Origin: Bryobacterales bacterium
GTDB lineage: Bacteria; Acidobacteriota; Terriglobia; Bryobacterales; Bryobacteraceae
Assembly: GCA_020852175.1 (NCBI GenBank)
Contig: JADZBH010000004.1
Coordinates: forward strand, 62,001-126,000
Reading direction: 5' to 3'
DNA length: 64,000 bases
Under the pieces are notes generated by a model. The model ran no database searches, had not been told where the DNA came from, and worked only from the letters and a program-made list of their open reading frames with translations. Below, in pieces: positions 18,121 to 25,543 of the stretch (its first letter is position 1; every line of letters begins with the position of its first letter). Position numbers and translations under genes: made by a program.

Positions 18121-19437
18121 TTACTGCTCCAGGCCGGGCAGCGGCACGGGCACGTCGGTGCGTTGTTCCTTCCAGCGGCGCGTGTACATGTCGCCGAGCC
18201 AGGGGTCGGCATAGCGGCGGTTGAGATCGATGGTGGCCAGCGCGGCCGAACCTCGCGTGCGGGCCTCGCTGAGCCGTTCGCCCGCGGGATCCATGATGTA
18301 GGTGGGGTGTCCGTATCCCGAAGCGATCAGGAACACCTAGTTCTCGATGGCGCGGGCCTTGGCCAGCGTCTCATCGCCACCCCAAATAGGCATCAGGATC
18401 ATCTCGGCGCCTTGCGTGGCCAGCGCGCGCGCGGGGTCTCCGAAAAAGACGTCGTAACAGATCATCATCCCCACCTTGCCGAAGTCGGTGGCGAAGACCG
18501 GATACGAGGAGCCCGGCGTGAGCCCCCGTTCCACCTCCTCGCGCGGCAGGTAGACCTTCCGGTATTTGCCGGCGACGGCGCCGGCGCGGTCCAGCAGCAC
18601 GGCCGTGTTGTACACGGTGGATCCTTCGCGTTCGTAAATACCCGCGACGATGTAGGCCTTGCGGGCGCGGGCCACCTCGCCCAGACGGCTGGTCGTGGGG
18701 CCTGGAATCGTCTCGGCCACCTCGGCGTACGTCTTGCCCGTGCCGACCACCGTGATTCCTTCGGGCAGCACGATGAGATCCACCGCGCCGGACACGCTCT
18801 TCTGAATGGCGTCGATGAACTGGCCGACGCTCTCCTGGGGGCCCTTGGCGCCCCGCGGTTGCAGGTTGATGGAAGCCACGCGGACCGGCCGCGCTCCCGG
18901 GTCGGCGATCCGTTCCAGCGTGAGATCGTCCCACCACACCGTCCCGGCGGGGGCGTTGCTCAGGTACAACTGCACAGCGACCCCGGCGGCGTCCTTGGGC
19001 GCGGGCGCCTCGGCGGTCAGCCGGGTCCAGACGCCGTCGCGGCGGGCGCGGGCGACATACTCGGGCTGTCCGGCGCGCTTGCCCGCGGCGGTGCGCCAGT
19101 CCAGCCGCGCCACCACCTGCCAGTTCTCGGCGTCCACGGCGTCGGCGCGGTAGTGCGCCGTGAAGCGGTACCACGCGCCTGGCGCGATACCAGGCACGGT
19201 GTGCTCCCAGCCGCCGTGTCCGGCCGCGTTGCTCGCCCCTCCGATGGCCAACGAGCCTGCCTCGCCGCGGCTGATCCGCTGATCGACATAGGCTTTGGTG
19301 CGTGTTTCCGGACGCGCGCTCCACACGGTCCAGCCGGCGTCTCCTGCGGTGAATTTCGACTGCTGGTACAGCGGGGCGGCGTGCGCGGCGGCAACCAGTA
19401 GCAATGGCGTGAGCGTTTGGAACAAGGCGCGGAACAT
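18121..19437 (-). pseudogene. Exported nitrilase-family hydrolase interrupted by an in-frame TAG
   Basis: One gene split by an amber codon at 18337-18339. The start at 19437 has a strong AGGAGGT eight bases upstream and a signal peptide (LFQTLTPLLLVAAAHA). Residues 18-165 look like a carbohydrate-binding beta-sandwich, and 175-367 hold most of a carbon-nitrogen hydrolase domain with the Glu (VLPEG), Lys (YRKVYLPREE) and Cys (MMICYDVFF) triad. After TAG the same frame continues for 71 codons with the expected family ending (VFLIASGYGHPTYIMDPAGE). The sequence before and after joins without shift (KARAIEN-stop-VFLIAS), consistent with a CAG to TAG change. The product is either truncated or made by readthrough. 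Confidence 0.82.
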
Positions 19438-19542
19438 GGCAATGACCTCCTGCTGGCGCACGTGCCGGCGCTTCCTGTCCCCGCCGGTGCGCGCACACAT
19501 TATTTCATGCCCGGCAGCGGGCGGGATAGACTGGTGGCTGCC

Positions 19543-20070
19543 ATGGAACTTAAAGGGAAACGCATCGCCATACTCGTCGATCAGCTCTATCAGGAGATGG
19601 AGGTGTGGTATCCGCTCTACCGCTTCCAGGAGGCGGGGGCCGAGGTGGTCACCGTAGGCGCCGAAGCGGGAAAAAGCTATCCCAGCAAACTGGGTTACCC
19701 GTGCGTGGCGCGCAGGTCGTACGCCGAAGTGTCGGCGAAGGATTTTGACGGCGTCGTGGCGCCGGGAGGCTTCGCGCCGGACCACATACGCCGCCATCCG
19801 GAAGCCGGCGCCTTCGTGGCGGAGTTGAACCGCCAGGGCAAGCTGATCGCGGCCATTTGCCATGGACCGTGGGTGCTATGCTCGGCCGGAGGAATGCTGA
19901 AGGGACGCAAGGCAACCAGCTTTTTCGCCATCAAGGACGACGTGATCAACGCCGGCGCCGAGTGGGCCGACGCCGAGGTGGTGGTGGACCGGAACCTGGT
20001 GACCTCGCGCAAGCCCGACGACCTGCCGGCGTTCTGCCGCGCCTGCATCGGCGTGCTGGCCTCGCAGTGA
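19543..20070 (+). CDS. PfpI/DJ-1 family protein
   Basis: A 175-residue single-domain protein of the DJ-1/PfpI superfamily. Visible are the N-terminal strand RIAILVDQLYQEMEVWYPLY, with the conserved acidic residue near the active site, and the nucleophile elbow AAICHGPWVL with the Cys-His pair. PfpI members have been described as glyoxalases/deglycases or chaperones; which applies here is unknown. The start at 19543 was chosen because homologues begin with this strand; a longer frame overlaps the divergent nitrilase gene. The two genes share a 105-base divergent region. Confidence 0.87.
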   Translation: MELKGKRIAILVDQLYQEMEVWYPLYRFQEAGAEVVTVGAEAGKSYPSKLGYPCVARRSYAEVSAKDFDGVVAPGGFAPDHIRRHPEAGAFVAELNRQGKLIAAICHGPWVLCSAGGMLKGRKATSFFAIKDDVINAGAEWADAEVVVDRNLVTSRKPDDLPAFCRACIGVLASQ

Positions 20071-20183
20071 GGGCTCGCACCGGCCGCGCGGAAACCGGCC
20101 GGGTGCGGGACAATGAAAAGTTTCCGGCTTCGTACAGATTAAGAGGCGGCGTGGCAGGTGTGCGTACGCCTCGCACGGATCAC

Positions 20184-21125
20184 ATGGCTGTCACATCAGA
20201 CAACGGACTGGCGATTTCCGTCCAGGGACTACGCAAAAGCTACGGCGATTTTGAAGCCGTGCGGGGACTCGACTTCGACGTGCGCTCGGGCGAGGTTTTC
20301 GGACTGCTGGGTCCCAACGGGGCGGGCAAGACGACGACGGTGGAGATCCTGGAAGGACTGCGCCAGGCGACCTCGGGCCAGGTCCGCGTGCTCGGGATGG
20401 ACCCCATGGTGCAAACCGCGCGTCTCAAGGACCGCATCGGCGTCTGCCTCCAGGCAACGAACCTGCCGGAGAAGCTGACCGTGGCCGAGGCCCTGACTCT
20501 CTTCGCGGCCTTCTATTCGCGCACCGTGGATGGCGACGGCCTGCTGCAACGTCTGCAATTATGGGAAAAGCGGAGCGCCGCTTACGGAACCTTGTCCGGC
20601 GGGCAAAAGCAGCGCCTGGCCCTGGCCATGGCGATGATCAACGACCCGCAACTGGTGTTCCTGGACGAGCCCTCGACGGGCTTGGATCCCCAGGCCCGGC
20701 TGGAGATTCACAAGCTGATCGAGGAGTTGAAGGCCGAAAAGCGCACCATTCTGCTGACGACGCATTACATCGAGGAGGCCGAACGGCTGTGCGACCGGGT
20801 GGCGATCGTGGATTCCGGGCGGATCATCGCCATCGGCACCCCGCGCGAGATCCAGCAGCGGACGCTGGGCCATACGCGGATCGAGATCGCCGTGGAACGC
20901 CCGCTCGCCGACAGGACGCCGCCGGAGATGATGGGAGCCGAGAAGTTGAACTGGAGCGAGGATGGCAAGTCGCTGGCCGTGTCCAGCGCGCATCCGGCGC
21001 GGACCGTGGTGGACCTGGTGAAATGGATCGACCAGCAGGGCGTGGGCCTGGCCGACATCCATCTGAAGCGCCCGACCCTCGAGGACGTCTTCATTGAACT
21101 GACCGGCAAGAGGCTGCGCGAATAG
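20184..21125 (+). CDS. ABC transporter ATP-binding protein
   Basis: A 313-residue ABC ATPase of the DrrA/CcmA-like export class. Walker A GPNGAGKTT, signature LSGGQKQRL, Walker B LVFLDEPSTGLD and the switch His in TTHYIEEAE are all intact. The C-terminal 80 residues are the extension usual for ABC-2 exporters and end in the family motif PTLEDVFIELTGKRLRE. It lies 15 bases ahead of the permease gene, with which it must act. The transported substrate is not known. Confidence 0.93.
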   Translation: MAVTSDNGLAISVQGLRKSYGDFEAVRGLDFDVRSGEVFGLLGPNGAGKTTTVEILEGLRQATSGQVRVLGMDPMVQTARLKDRIGVCLQATNLPEKLTVAEALTLFAAFYSRTVDGDGLLQRLQLWEKRSAAYGTLSGGQKQRLALAMAMINDPQLVFLDEPSTGLDPQARLEIHKLIEELKAEKRTILLTTHYIEEAERLCDRVAIVDSGRIIAIGTPREIQQRTLGHTRIEIAVERPLADRTPPEMMGAEKLNWSEDGKSLAVSSAHPARTVVDLVKWIDQQGVGLADIHLKRPTLEDVFIELTGKRLRE

Positions 21126-21140
21126 GCGCGCGGTGAAGGC

Positions 21141-23027
21141 ATGAAAGCATACCTGGCGCTGATTAACGTAACCCTGAAGCTCGCCATGCGCGAGCGCAAC
21201 GTGCTGTTCTTCAATTACCTGTTTCCGCTCATTTTCTTTTTCGCCTTCGGAACCTTCATGGGCGCCAAGGCGGGAGGCACCCTGACGCGCGTGATCTCGA
21301 TGGTGCTGGTGATCGGCGTGCTGGGCAGCGGCCTGTTCGGCGCGGGGATGCGGACCGTGGCCGAGCGCGAGGCGAACATATTGAGGCGCTACAAGGTGAC
21401 GCCCATTTCGCCTCTGCCGATTTTGGTGGCCAACATCGTGGGCGGCTGGGTGCTGTACCTGCCGGCGGTGTTCCTGATCATCGGACTGTCGCATTTCATC
21501 TACGGCATGCCCTGGCCGGAACGGTTCGGCTCGCTGCTGGCGCTGTTGAGCGTGGGCATCTGCACGTTCCGGGCCCTGGGCCTGATCATTGCTTCGGTGG
21601 CCAACTCGATGGGCGAGAGCAACATTCTGATCCAGCTTCTCTACATGCCGATGCTGTTCGCCAGCGGGGCTACGATTCCGATCAGCCTGATGCCCGGCTA
21701 CATGCAGGTGGTGGCGCAATTCATGCCGGCCGCGTATCTGAGTACCGGGATCCAGAGGATCCTGCTGCGGGGCGACAGCTTGCTGGACACCCTGGGCCCT
21801 CTGGCGGCGCTGCTGCTGTGCATGGTACTGGCTACGTTTATTTCCTTGAAACTCTTTCGCTGGGAAAAGGAGCAGAAGATCGCCGGGAACGCGAAACTCT
21901 GGGTGGCGGCGGTGCTGTTGCCGTTCTTCGCGCTGGGAACCTACCAGGCGTATTCGAAGGATCACGTCACCGAGTCGAAGCTGCTGGACCGCCAGATGCG
22001 GCGCGCCAACCCGCGCTTGATCCGGGGCGGGCGCGTGTTCGTGGGCGACGGCACGGTGCTGGAAAGCGCGTCGATTCTGACGCGGAACGGGCGGATCGAG
22101 CAGATCTACACGGGAGCGCCGCCGGACGCCGATGCCCTGGGAGCGGAACTGATCGAAGCGGCGGGCAAGACGGTGATGCCGGGACTGGTGGACCTGCACG
22201 TTCACCTGGGCGCGCCGGGAACCGTACTGGCCAATCCCGGCGCGTACGAGGCGGAACGGAATGCGGAGAGGGCCCTGGCGGCACATCTCTACGCGGGCGT
22301 GACGGCGGTGCGCGCCGCGGGTCTGGATGCTTCGTCGCTGGCCGTGGCGGCGCGCGTGAACCGCGGGGAGCGTCTGGGGGCGGAGGTCCTGTTCGCGGGC
22401 GACGTGGCCGGGGCGGCGCAAACGCAGGGCGCGGCGTCAATGAACGAAGCGTTTCAAAGGGCGCTGGCGAAGCTGGTTCCGGAAGGACGCAGCCCTCTCA
22501 TGCCGGCGCTGGCTCTGCGGGAGTCGTTGGAGGCCGCGCACACGGCGAAGCCGGAAATTCTGAACGATACCCTGGCCGAGCAGGTGGCCGCGCCGGGTTC
22601 GATCGCGGCGACGCGGGCGGCGCTCGCCCAAAGGCCGGAGTTTCTCGCCGCGTACTTCCGGATCCCCTTGAGCCTCGACGAAGCGCGCGAGACCCTGGCA
22701 TCAGCCCTGCGGAAACATGAGCCTGTGGCCACGGGCACGGGCGCGGGCGCGTTCCTGGCTCTGCACGGCGCGGCCATGCACGAAGAGCTGCGGCTTTGGG
22801 TGAAGGCCGGGGCTACGCCGGAGCAGGCCTTGCGGGCGGCGACCTACGATGCGGCACGGGCGGCCGGCGCCGACAAACGGATCGGTCTCGTCGCGAAGGG
22901 TTACGAGGCGAACCTGTTGATCGTCGATGGCAACGCTCTCCAGGACATCGCGGCCACCGAGCGGATCTCCGACGTGCTCTTCAAGGGCGAACACATCGCG
23001 CGGCAGGAATTGTTCGAGCAGAAATAG
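21141..23027 (+). CDS. ABC-2 permease fused to a degenerate amidohydrolase-like domain
   Basis: A single 628-residue frame without internal stop. Residues 1-240 are an ABC-2 permease with six membrane helices, ending in the usual FRWEKEQK. A seventh helix (about 253-271) would carry the rest to the outer face. Residues 290-628 match the metal-dependent amidohydrolase fold: a beta-sandwich start (RGGRVFVGDGTV), the first metal motif LVDLHVHLGAPG (His353, His355), AGVTAVRAAG, and the C-terminal ATPEQALRAATYDAARAAGA and ANLLIVDGN. The Asp of the usual GTDAG motif is Gly (GTGAG, 532-536) and the middle His pair is not seen, so catalysis is doubtful. It follows the ABC ATPase by 15 bases. Confidence 0.88.
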   Translation: MKAYLALINVTLKLAMRERNVLFFNYLFPLIFFFAFGTFMGAKAGGTLTRVISMVLVIGVLGSGLFGAGMRTVAEREANILRRYKVTPISPLPILVANIVGGWVLYLPAVFLIIGLSHFIYGMPWPERFGSLLALLSVGICTFRALGLIIASVANSMGESNILIQLLYMPMLFASGATIPISLMPGYMQVVAQFMPAAYLSTGIQRILLRGDSLLDTLGPLAALLLCMVLATFISLKLFRWEKEQKIAGNAKLWVAAVLLPFFALGTYQAYSKDHVTESKLLDRQMRRANPRLIRGGRVFVGDGTVLESASILTRNGRIEQIYTGAPPDADALGAELIEAAGKTVMPGLVDLHVHLGAPGTVLANPGAYEAERNAERALAAHLYAGVTAVRAAGLDASSLAVAARVNRGERLGAEVLFAGDVAGAAQTQGAASMNEAFQRALAKLVPEGRSPLMPALALRESLEAAHTAKPEILNDTLAEQVAAPGSIAATRAALAQRPEFLAAYFRIPLSLDEARETLASALRKHEPVATGTGAGAFLALHGAAMHEELRLWVKAGATPEQALRAATYDAARAAGADKRIGLVAKGYEANLLIVDGNALQDIAATERISDVLFKGEHIARQELFEQK

Positions 23028-23067
23028 GAGGCCGCCACCAGCCCGCGGAGCGTGAGCGGCCCTGCGA

Positions 23068-24027
23068 TCAGGAGCGTTCGCCGTCGACGTGAACCCGGTG
23101 CGTGGCGCCGGACTCGGGCTTCTTGTACCGTTCGATCTTGGAGCCGTACTGCCCCTGCTTGGTTTTGTGCAGCGTCATGCGCTGCTCATCCCGGGACATG
23201 AGCTTCAGCGTCTTCAGCACGTTCACGTTGTGTTCGAGCTGGCTCGTGGTTTCCACGCCCGAGACGAGCGTGTGAATGTCCTGGGACCAGGAAAAGCGCA
23301 GGCATTCGTCGATGCCCGCGACCTTGTTCTTGGTGATCTCGCCGATCGCGTTCGACTTCATGGCGATCCGCCCAAGGCCCTTCTTGGCGGCGTTGGGAAG
23401 AAAGTTCGTGATGAAGCTCAGATAGTGTGGATCGATCAGGTTCACCGGATGCTGCACGGTTTCCCAGCCGTCATAGCCGTCCAGCAGGCGCTGGTGGACC
23501 GTGTAGTCATGATGTCCCGTGAAACCGATGTGCCGGACCTTGCCCTGCTTCTTGGCCTCGACGAAGGCTTCGAGCGACCCTCCGGGGGCGAAAATCTGAT
23601 CCACCTCGTCGTGACGGGCGACTTCGTGGCATTGCCAGAGGTCAAGGTAGTCCGTGTTCATGCGCTTGAGCGTGGTCTCCAACTGCTCCATGGCGGCTTT
23701 CCTGGTGCGCAGTTCGGCCTTCGACATCAGGATGACCTTCTGCCGTTCGGATGGCGCGAGCGCCTTGCCATAAGTGATGTCGCTTTCGCCCTTGTGATAC
23801 TTGGCGGCCGAGTCGAAGAAGGTGACGCCTAGTTCGAGAGCGCGCTTGATGATCCGGATGCCTTCCTCTTCGCCCTGGACGCGCATGTGATACCCGCCCA
23901 GGCAGAACTTGGAAACCTTGAGTCCGCTCTTGCCGAGAGTCTCCATGGGCATAGGCGTGTCGGCCAGCATCTGCGCCGTGATTCCCAGCGAGGCAGCCGT
24001 GGTGGAAAGAAAGCTTCTACGGTCCAT
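23068..24027 (-). CDS. Aldo/keto reductase with Tat-like leader
   Basis: A 319-residue aldo/keto reductase. The start at 24027 gives a leader of Tat type (MDRRSFLSTTAASLG). Core residues of the AKR tetrad are visible: Asp and Tyr in FFDSAAKYHKGESD, Lys in ILMSKAEL, and His in DLWQCHEVA. Cofactor-binding features near the C-terminus are present (VSGVETTSQLEHNV). The usual C-terminal ferredoxin-like tail of some exported AKRs is absent. The substrate is unknown. It is preceded by a 500-base leader that contains a promoter, a micro-ORF and structured segments (see separate entries). Confidence 0.87.
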   Translation of the reverse strand: MDRRSFLSTTAASLGITAQMLADTPMPMETLGKSGLKVSKFCLGGYHMRVQGEEEGIRIIKRALELGVTFFDSAAKYHKGESDITYGKALAPSERQKVILMSKAELRTRKAAMEQLETTLKRMNTDYLDLWQCHEVARHDEVDQIFAPGGSLEAFVEAKKQGKVRHIGFTGHHDYTVHQRLLDGYDGWETVQHPVNLIDPHYLSFITNFLPNAAKKGLGRIAMKSNAIGEITKNKVAGIDECLRFSWSQDIHTLVSGVETTSQLEHNVNVLKTLKLMSRDEQRMTLHKTKQGQYGSKIERYKKPESGATHRVHVDGERS

Positions 24028-24124
24028 AAGTGCACACCAATGTACATCAAGTGCGGCGGTGTACGCAGGGAAAAGGCGGGGGAGGAGAAGGCGTCCGGCC
24101 GGAGTGAAGCCTCTTGAAACTGGC

Positions 24125-24167
24125 AAACCCCGCCAGCGGTCCATTGGAACTCGCCAGCGGGGTTTTT
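24125..24167. terminator. Hairpin with T-run between the ABC and regulator regions
   Basis: A 9-base stem, AAACCCCGC (24125-24133) with GCGGGGTTT (24157-24165), is followed on the plus strand by a run of five T. The loop carries a second copy of CGCCAGCGG as a direct repeat and a small inner tcca/tgga pairing. On the plus strand it looks like an intrinsic terminator; on the minus strand it sits in the leader of the aldo/keto reductase gene and has only three T, so there it could act as an attenuator-like structure. Function on either strand is inference. Confidence 0.5.
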
Positions 24168-24184
24168 CCGCTCTTCCGTAATCA

Positions 24185-24250
24185 GAGAGCTGTGGAAGGA
24201 CTTGAGCGCCGCCCGCTAGTGGCGGACCCGGGTCCATCCGAATAGCTCTC
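24185..24250. other. Structured segment in the aldo/keto reductase leader
   Basis: A closed multi-stem element: outer stem GAGAGCT/AGCTCTC (24185-24191 with 24244-24250), inner stem CCGCC/GGCGG (24209-24213 with 24221-24225), and a perfect 12-base palindrome GGACCCGGGTCC at 24224-24235. It lies between the micro-ORF stop and the reductase start. It does not fit the glycine, SAM, SAH, TPP or cobalamin riboswitch consensus when read by eye. It may be a regulatory RNA fold or a protein-binding palindrome. Confidence 0.4.
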
Positions 24251-24329
24251 GCCACACAGTGGAGGTCGCCGGTCCTCAGGAGCAGCGGCCACGGCACTGA
24301 ACGTGACCTGAGAGATTCGAGTTACCGAT

Positions 24330-24386
24330 TCAGCAGTCGGTCACCTCCGGTGTGCGGTTCGAGCCATTGCATTTACTACTATCCAT
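24330..24386 (-). CDS. Micro-ORF (18 residues) with an extreme Shine-Dalgarno
   Basis: The reading frame ATG to TGA encodes MDSSKCNGSNRTPEVTDC. It is preceded, with only four bases between, by a 19-base segment that can pair in full with the 3' end of 16S rRNA. A consensus -35 lies just upstream. Such a start signal would give very strong initiation. The peptide has two Cys residues and an acidic C-terminus; I recognise no family. It could be a regulatory leader peptide, a standalone micropeptide or a modified-peptide precursor. No radical SAM or cyclase gene is adjacent. Confidence 0.5.
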   Translation of the reverse strand: MDSSKCNGSNRTPEVTDC

Positions 24387-24390
24387 GTTT

Positions 24391-24409
24391 GCTGGACCAC
24401 CTCCTTTCT
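24391..24409 (-). promoter_or_regulatory. Extended Shine-Dalgarno, near-perfect complement of 16S 3' end
   Basis: On the minus strand the segment reads AGAAAGGAGGTGGTCCAGC. The common bacterial 16S 3' end would pair with AGAAAGGAGGTGATCCAGC, so only one position differs, and that one (G for A) can form a G-U pair. Typical sites in this window pair over four to seven bases. Confidence 0.65.
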
Positions 24410-24422
24410 CAGTGATGCTTCC

Positions 24423-24451
24423 ATAGTGGAGCAGGTTGAGGAATGTGTCAA
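24423..24451 (-). promoter_or_regulatory. Sigma-70-type promoter for the micro-ORF/reductase leader
   Basis: A consensus -35 TTGACA (plus coordinates 24446-24451) is separated by 17 bases from CACTAT (24423-24428), which keeps the conserved A2, A5 and T6 of the -10 element. The predicted transcript starts a few bases before the extended Shine-Dalgarno. Confidence 0.55.
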
Positions 24452-24527
24452 CAGGGAATGCGGTGGCGCCTACGGAATCTTGTAGGCGTGTTTCCAACGC
24501 TACCATTCACGGTATAGCGGAAGAAGC

Positions 24528-25460
24528 TCAAACTGGCTTTTGGGCCACGGCGAGGAGTGTTTCAAAGTGTGGCGGCTCCTCTTCGCGGTGTACGACTGTG
24601 ATTTCCGAGGTGACCAGTCCCGCGTCCCTCAGAAAGCGCAGCAGCTCAGGCTGGGAGAAGCCGGGCCAGACGTGGGCATACAATTCGCGCGCCTGTTCGA
24701 AACGGTGGCGCATCAGATCGACGATGGCGACACGGCCTCCCGGGAGCAGGATGCGCGCCGCCTCGGCGACGGCTCGCTCCGGGTGCAGGATGTGGTGCAG
24801 GCTCTGGTGGAACAGCGCAATGTGGCAGGAAAAAGATTCGATCGGTAGATCCTCGAGATCGCCCAGCCTGTAGTCCAGGTTCTTGACCTTATACTTCTTT
24901 GCCAGCGAGCGGCCATAGGCGACCATCTTTTCCGAGTTATCCACGGCGATCACCCTTTCGGCGCGCCGGGAGAGATGGAGTGCGTTGGAACCCTCGCCGG
25001 CGCCGAGGTCGGCAATGACCATGGGGGGCATGACGCGGAGCAGTGTTTCGGCGAGCCCCTTCCAGGAGCGTCCCGGAACGTAGTGGCGTCCGAAACGTCC
25101 GGCCAGTTCGTCGAAATGGGCGCGGAGCGTGTCTTTGCGCCGCGCCAGGATGAGGGTCAGAGCGTCGTCGTCGGAGGCGGCTTCGGCGATCTCCTGGCCG
25201 GCGCGTTTCAGAATGTCGCGCAAAGGAACCGCGAGGTCGCGCTCCGGCGAGAAACGGTACAGGCTTTTCTGGCCGGAACGCCGGAGTTCAACCAGCCCTG
25301 CCTGCTTCAACTGCGCCAGTTGCATCGAGATGCGGGATTGGCCCATGCCGAGGATCTCCTGTAACTCGCCGACGGAGAGCTCCTCGCGAGCCAGCAGGCG
25401 GAGCAGGCGGAGGCGCGACTCGTCGCCGAGAAGTTTCAGGGCTTTGACGAGTCCAGGCAT
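24528..25460 (-). CDS. ArsR-family regulator fused to SAM-dependent methyltransferase domain (SahR-like)
   Basis: A 310-residue two-domain protein. Residues 1-95 are a winged helix of the ArsR type (SVGELQEILGMGQSRISMQLAQL), and 130-310 a class I methyltransferase with motif I VIADLGAGEG. No ArsR metal-binding Cys pair is present. ArsR proteins with this tail include SahR, which senses S-adenosylhomocysteine and controls SAM-cycle genes. The gene is divergent from ahcY with 83 bases between, and an inverted repeat in that gap may be its operator. Acting as an SAH-responsive repressor of ahcY is a well-supported inference from context. Confidence 0.85.
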   Translation of the reverse strand: MPGLVKALKLLGDESRLRLLRLLAREELSVGELQEILGMGQSRISMQLAQLKQAGLVELRRSGQKSLYRFSPERDLAVPLRDILKRAGQEIAEAASDDDALTLILARRKDTLRAHFDELAGRFGRHYVPGRSWKGLAETLLRVMPPMVIADLGAGEGSNALHLSRRAERVIAVDNSEKMVAYGRSLAKKYKVKNLDYRLGDLEDLPIESFSCHIALFHQSLHHILHPERAVAEAARILLPGGRVAIVDLMRHRFEQARELYAHVWPGFSQPELLRFLRDAGLVTSEITVVHREEEPPHFETLLAVAQKPV

Positions 25461-25476
25461 GGCGTCCCATTAGTTT

Positions 25477-25500
25477 ATCAAGAAACCATGATCTCTTGAT
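25477..25500. promoter_or_regulatory. Inverted repeat, candidate operator between the ArsR-type regulator and ahcY
   Basis: The arms ATCAAGA (25477-25483) and TCTTGAT (25494-25500) are perfect inverted copies with a 10-base spacer, an operator-like arrangement for a dimeric winged-helix repressor. It is centred in the 83-base divergent gap, close enough to both starts to affect both genes. Confidence 0.6.
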
Positions 25501-25543
25501 CTAAAAATGTGTTATCGTGGACCCCAGGAGCTGAAACAGCCAC

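Noticed and set aside
20559..22421. Long open frame opposite the ABC ATPase and permease genes
   Set aside because: Product is rich in Arg, His and Gln with no domain, as expected for a high-GC antisense shadow.
24180..24260. Possible SAM-type riboswitch on the plus strand (ATCAGAGAG...GGAAGGAC)
   Set aside because: Some bases recall the SAM-I start, and methionine-cycle genes are near, but the conserved core and the kink-turn bases do not follow, and the plus strand leads into no SAM gene in the right distance.
24340..24370. tRNA T-loop-like GGTTCGAGCC
   Set aside because: The flanking bases do not form the five-pair T stem, and no acceptor, D or anticodon arm is found around it.
24380..24411. 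Plus-strand similarity to the 3' end of 16S rRNA (CTGGACCACCTCCTTTCTC)
   Set aside because: Only about 19 bases match and the flanks do not continue into rRNA. It is the complement of an extended Shine-Dalgarno on the minus strand, which has an ATG at proper distance.
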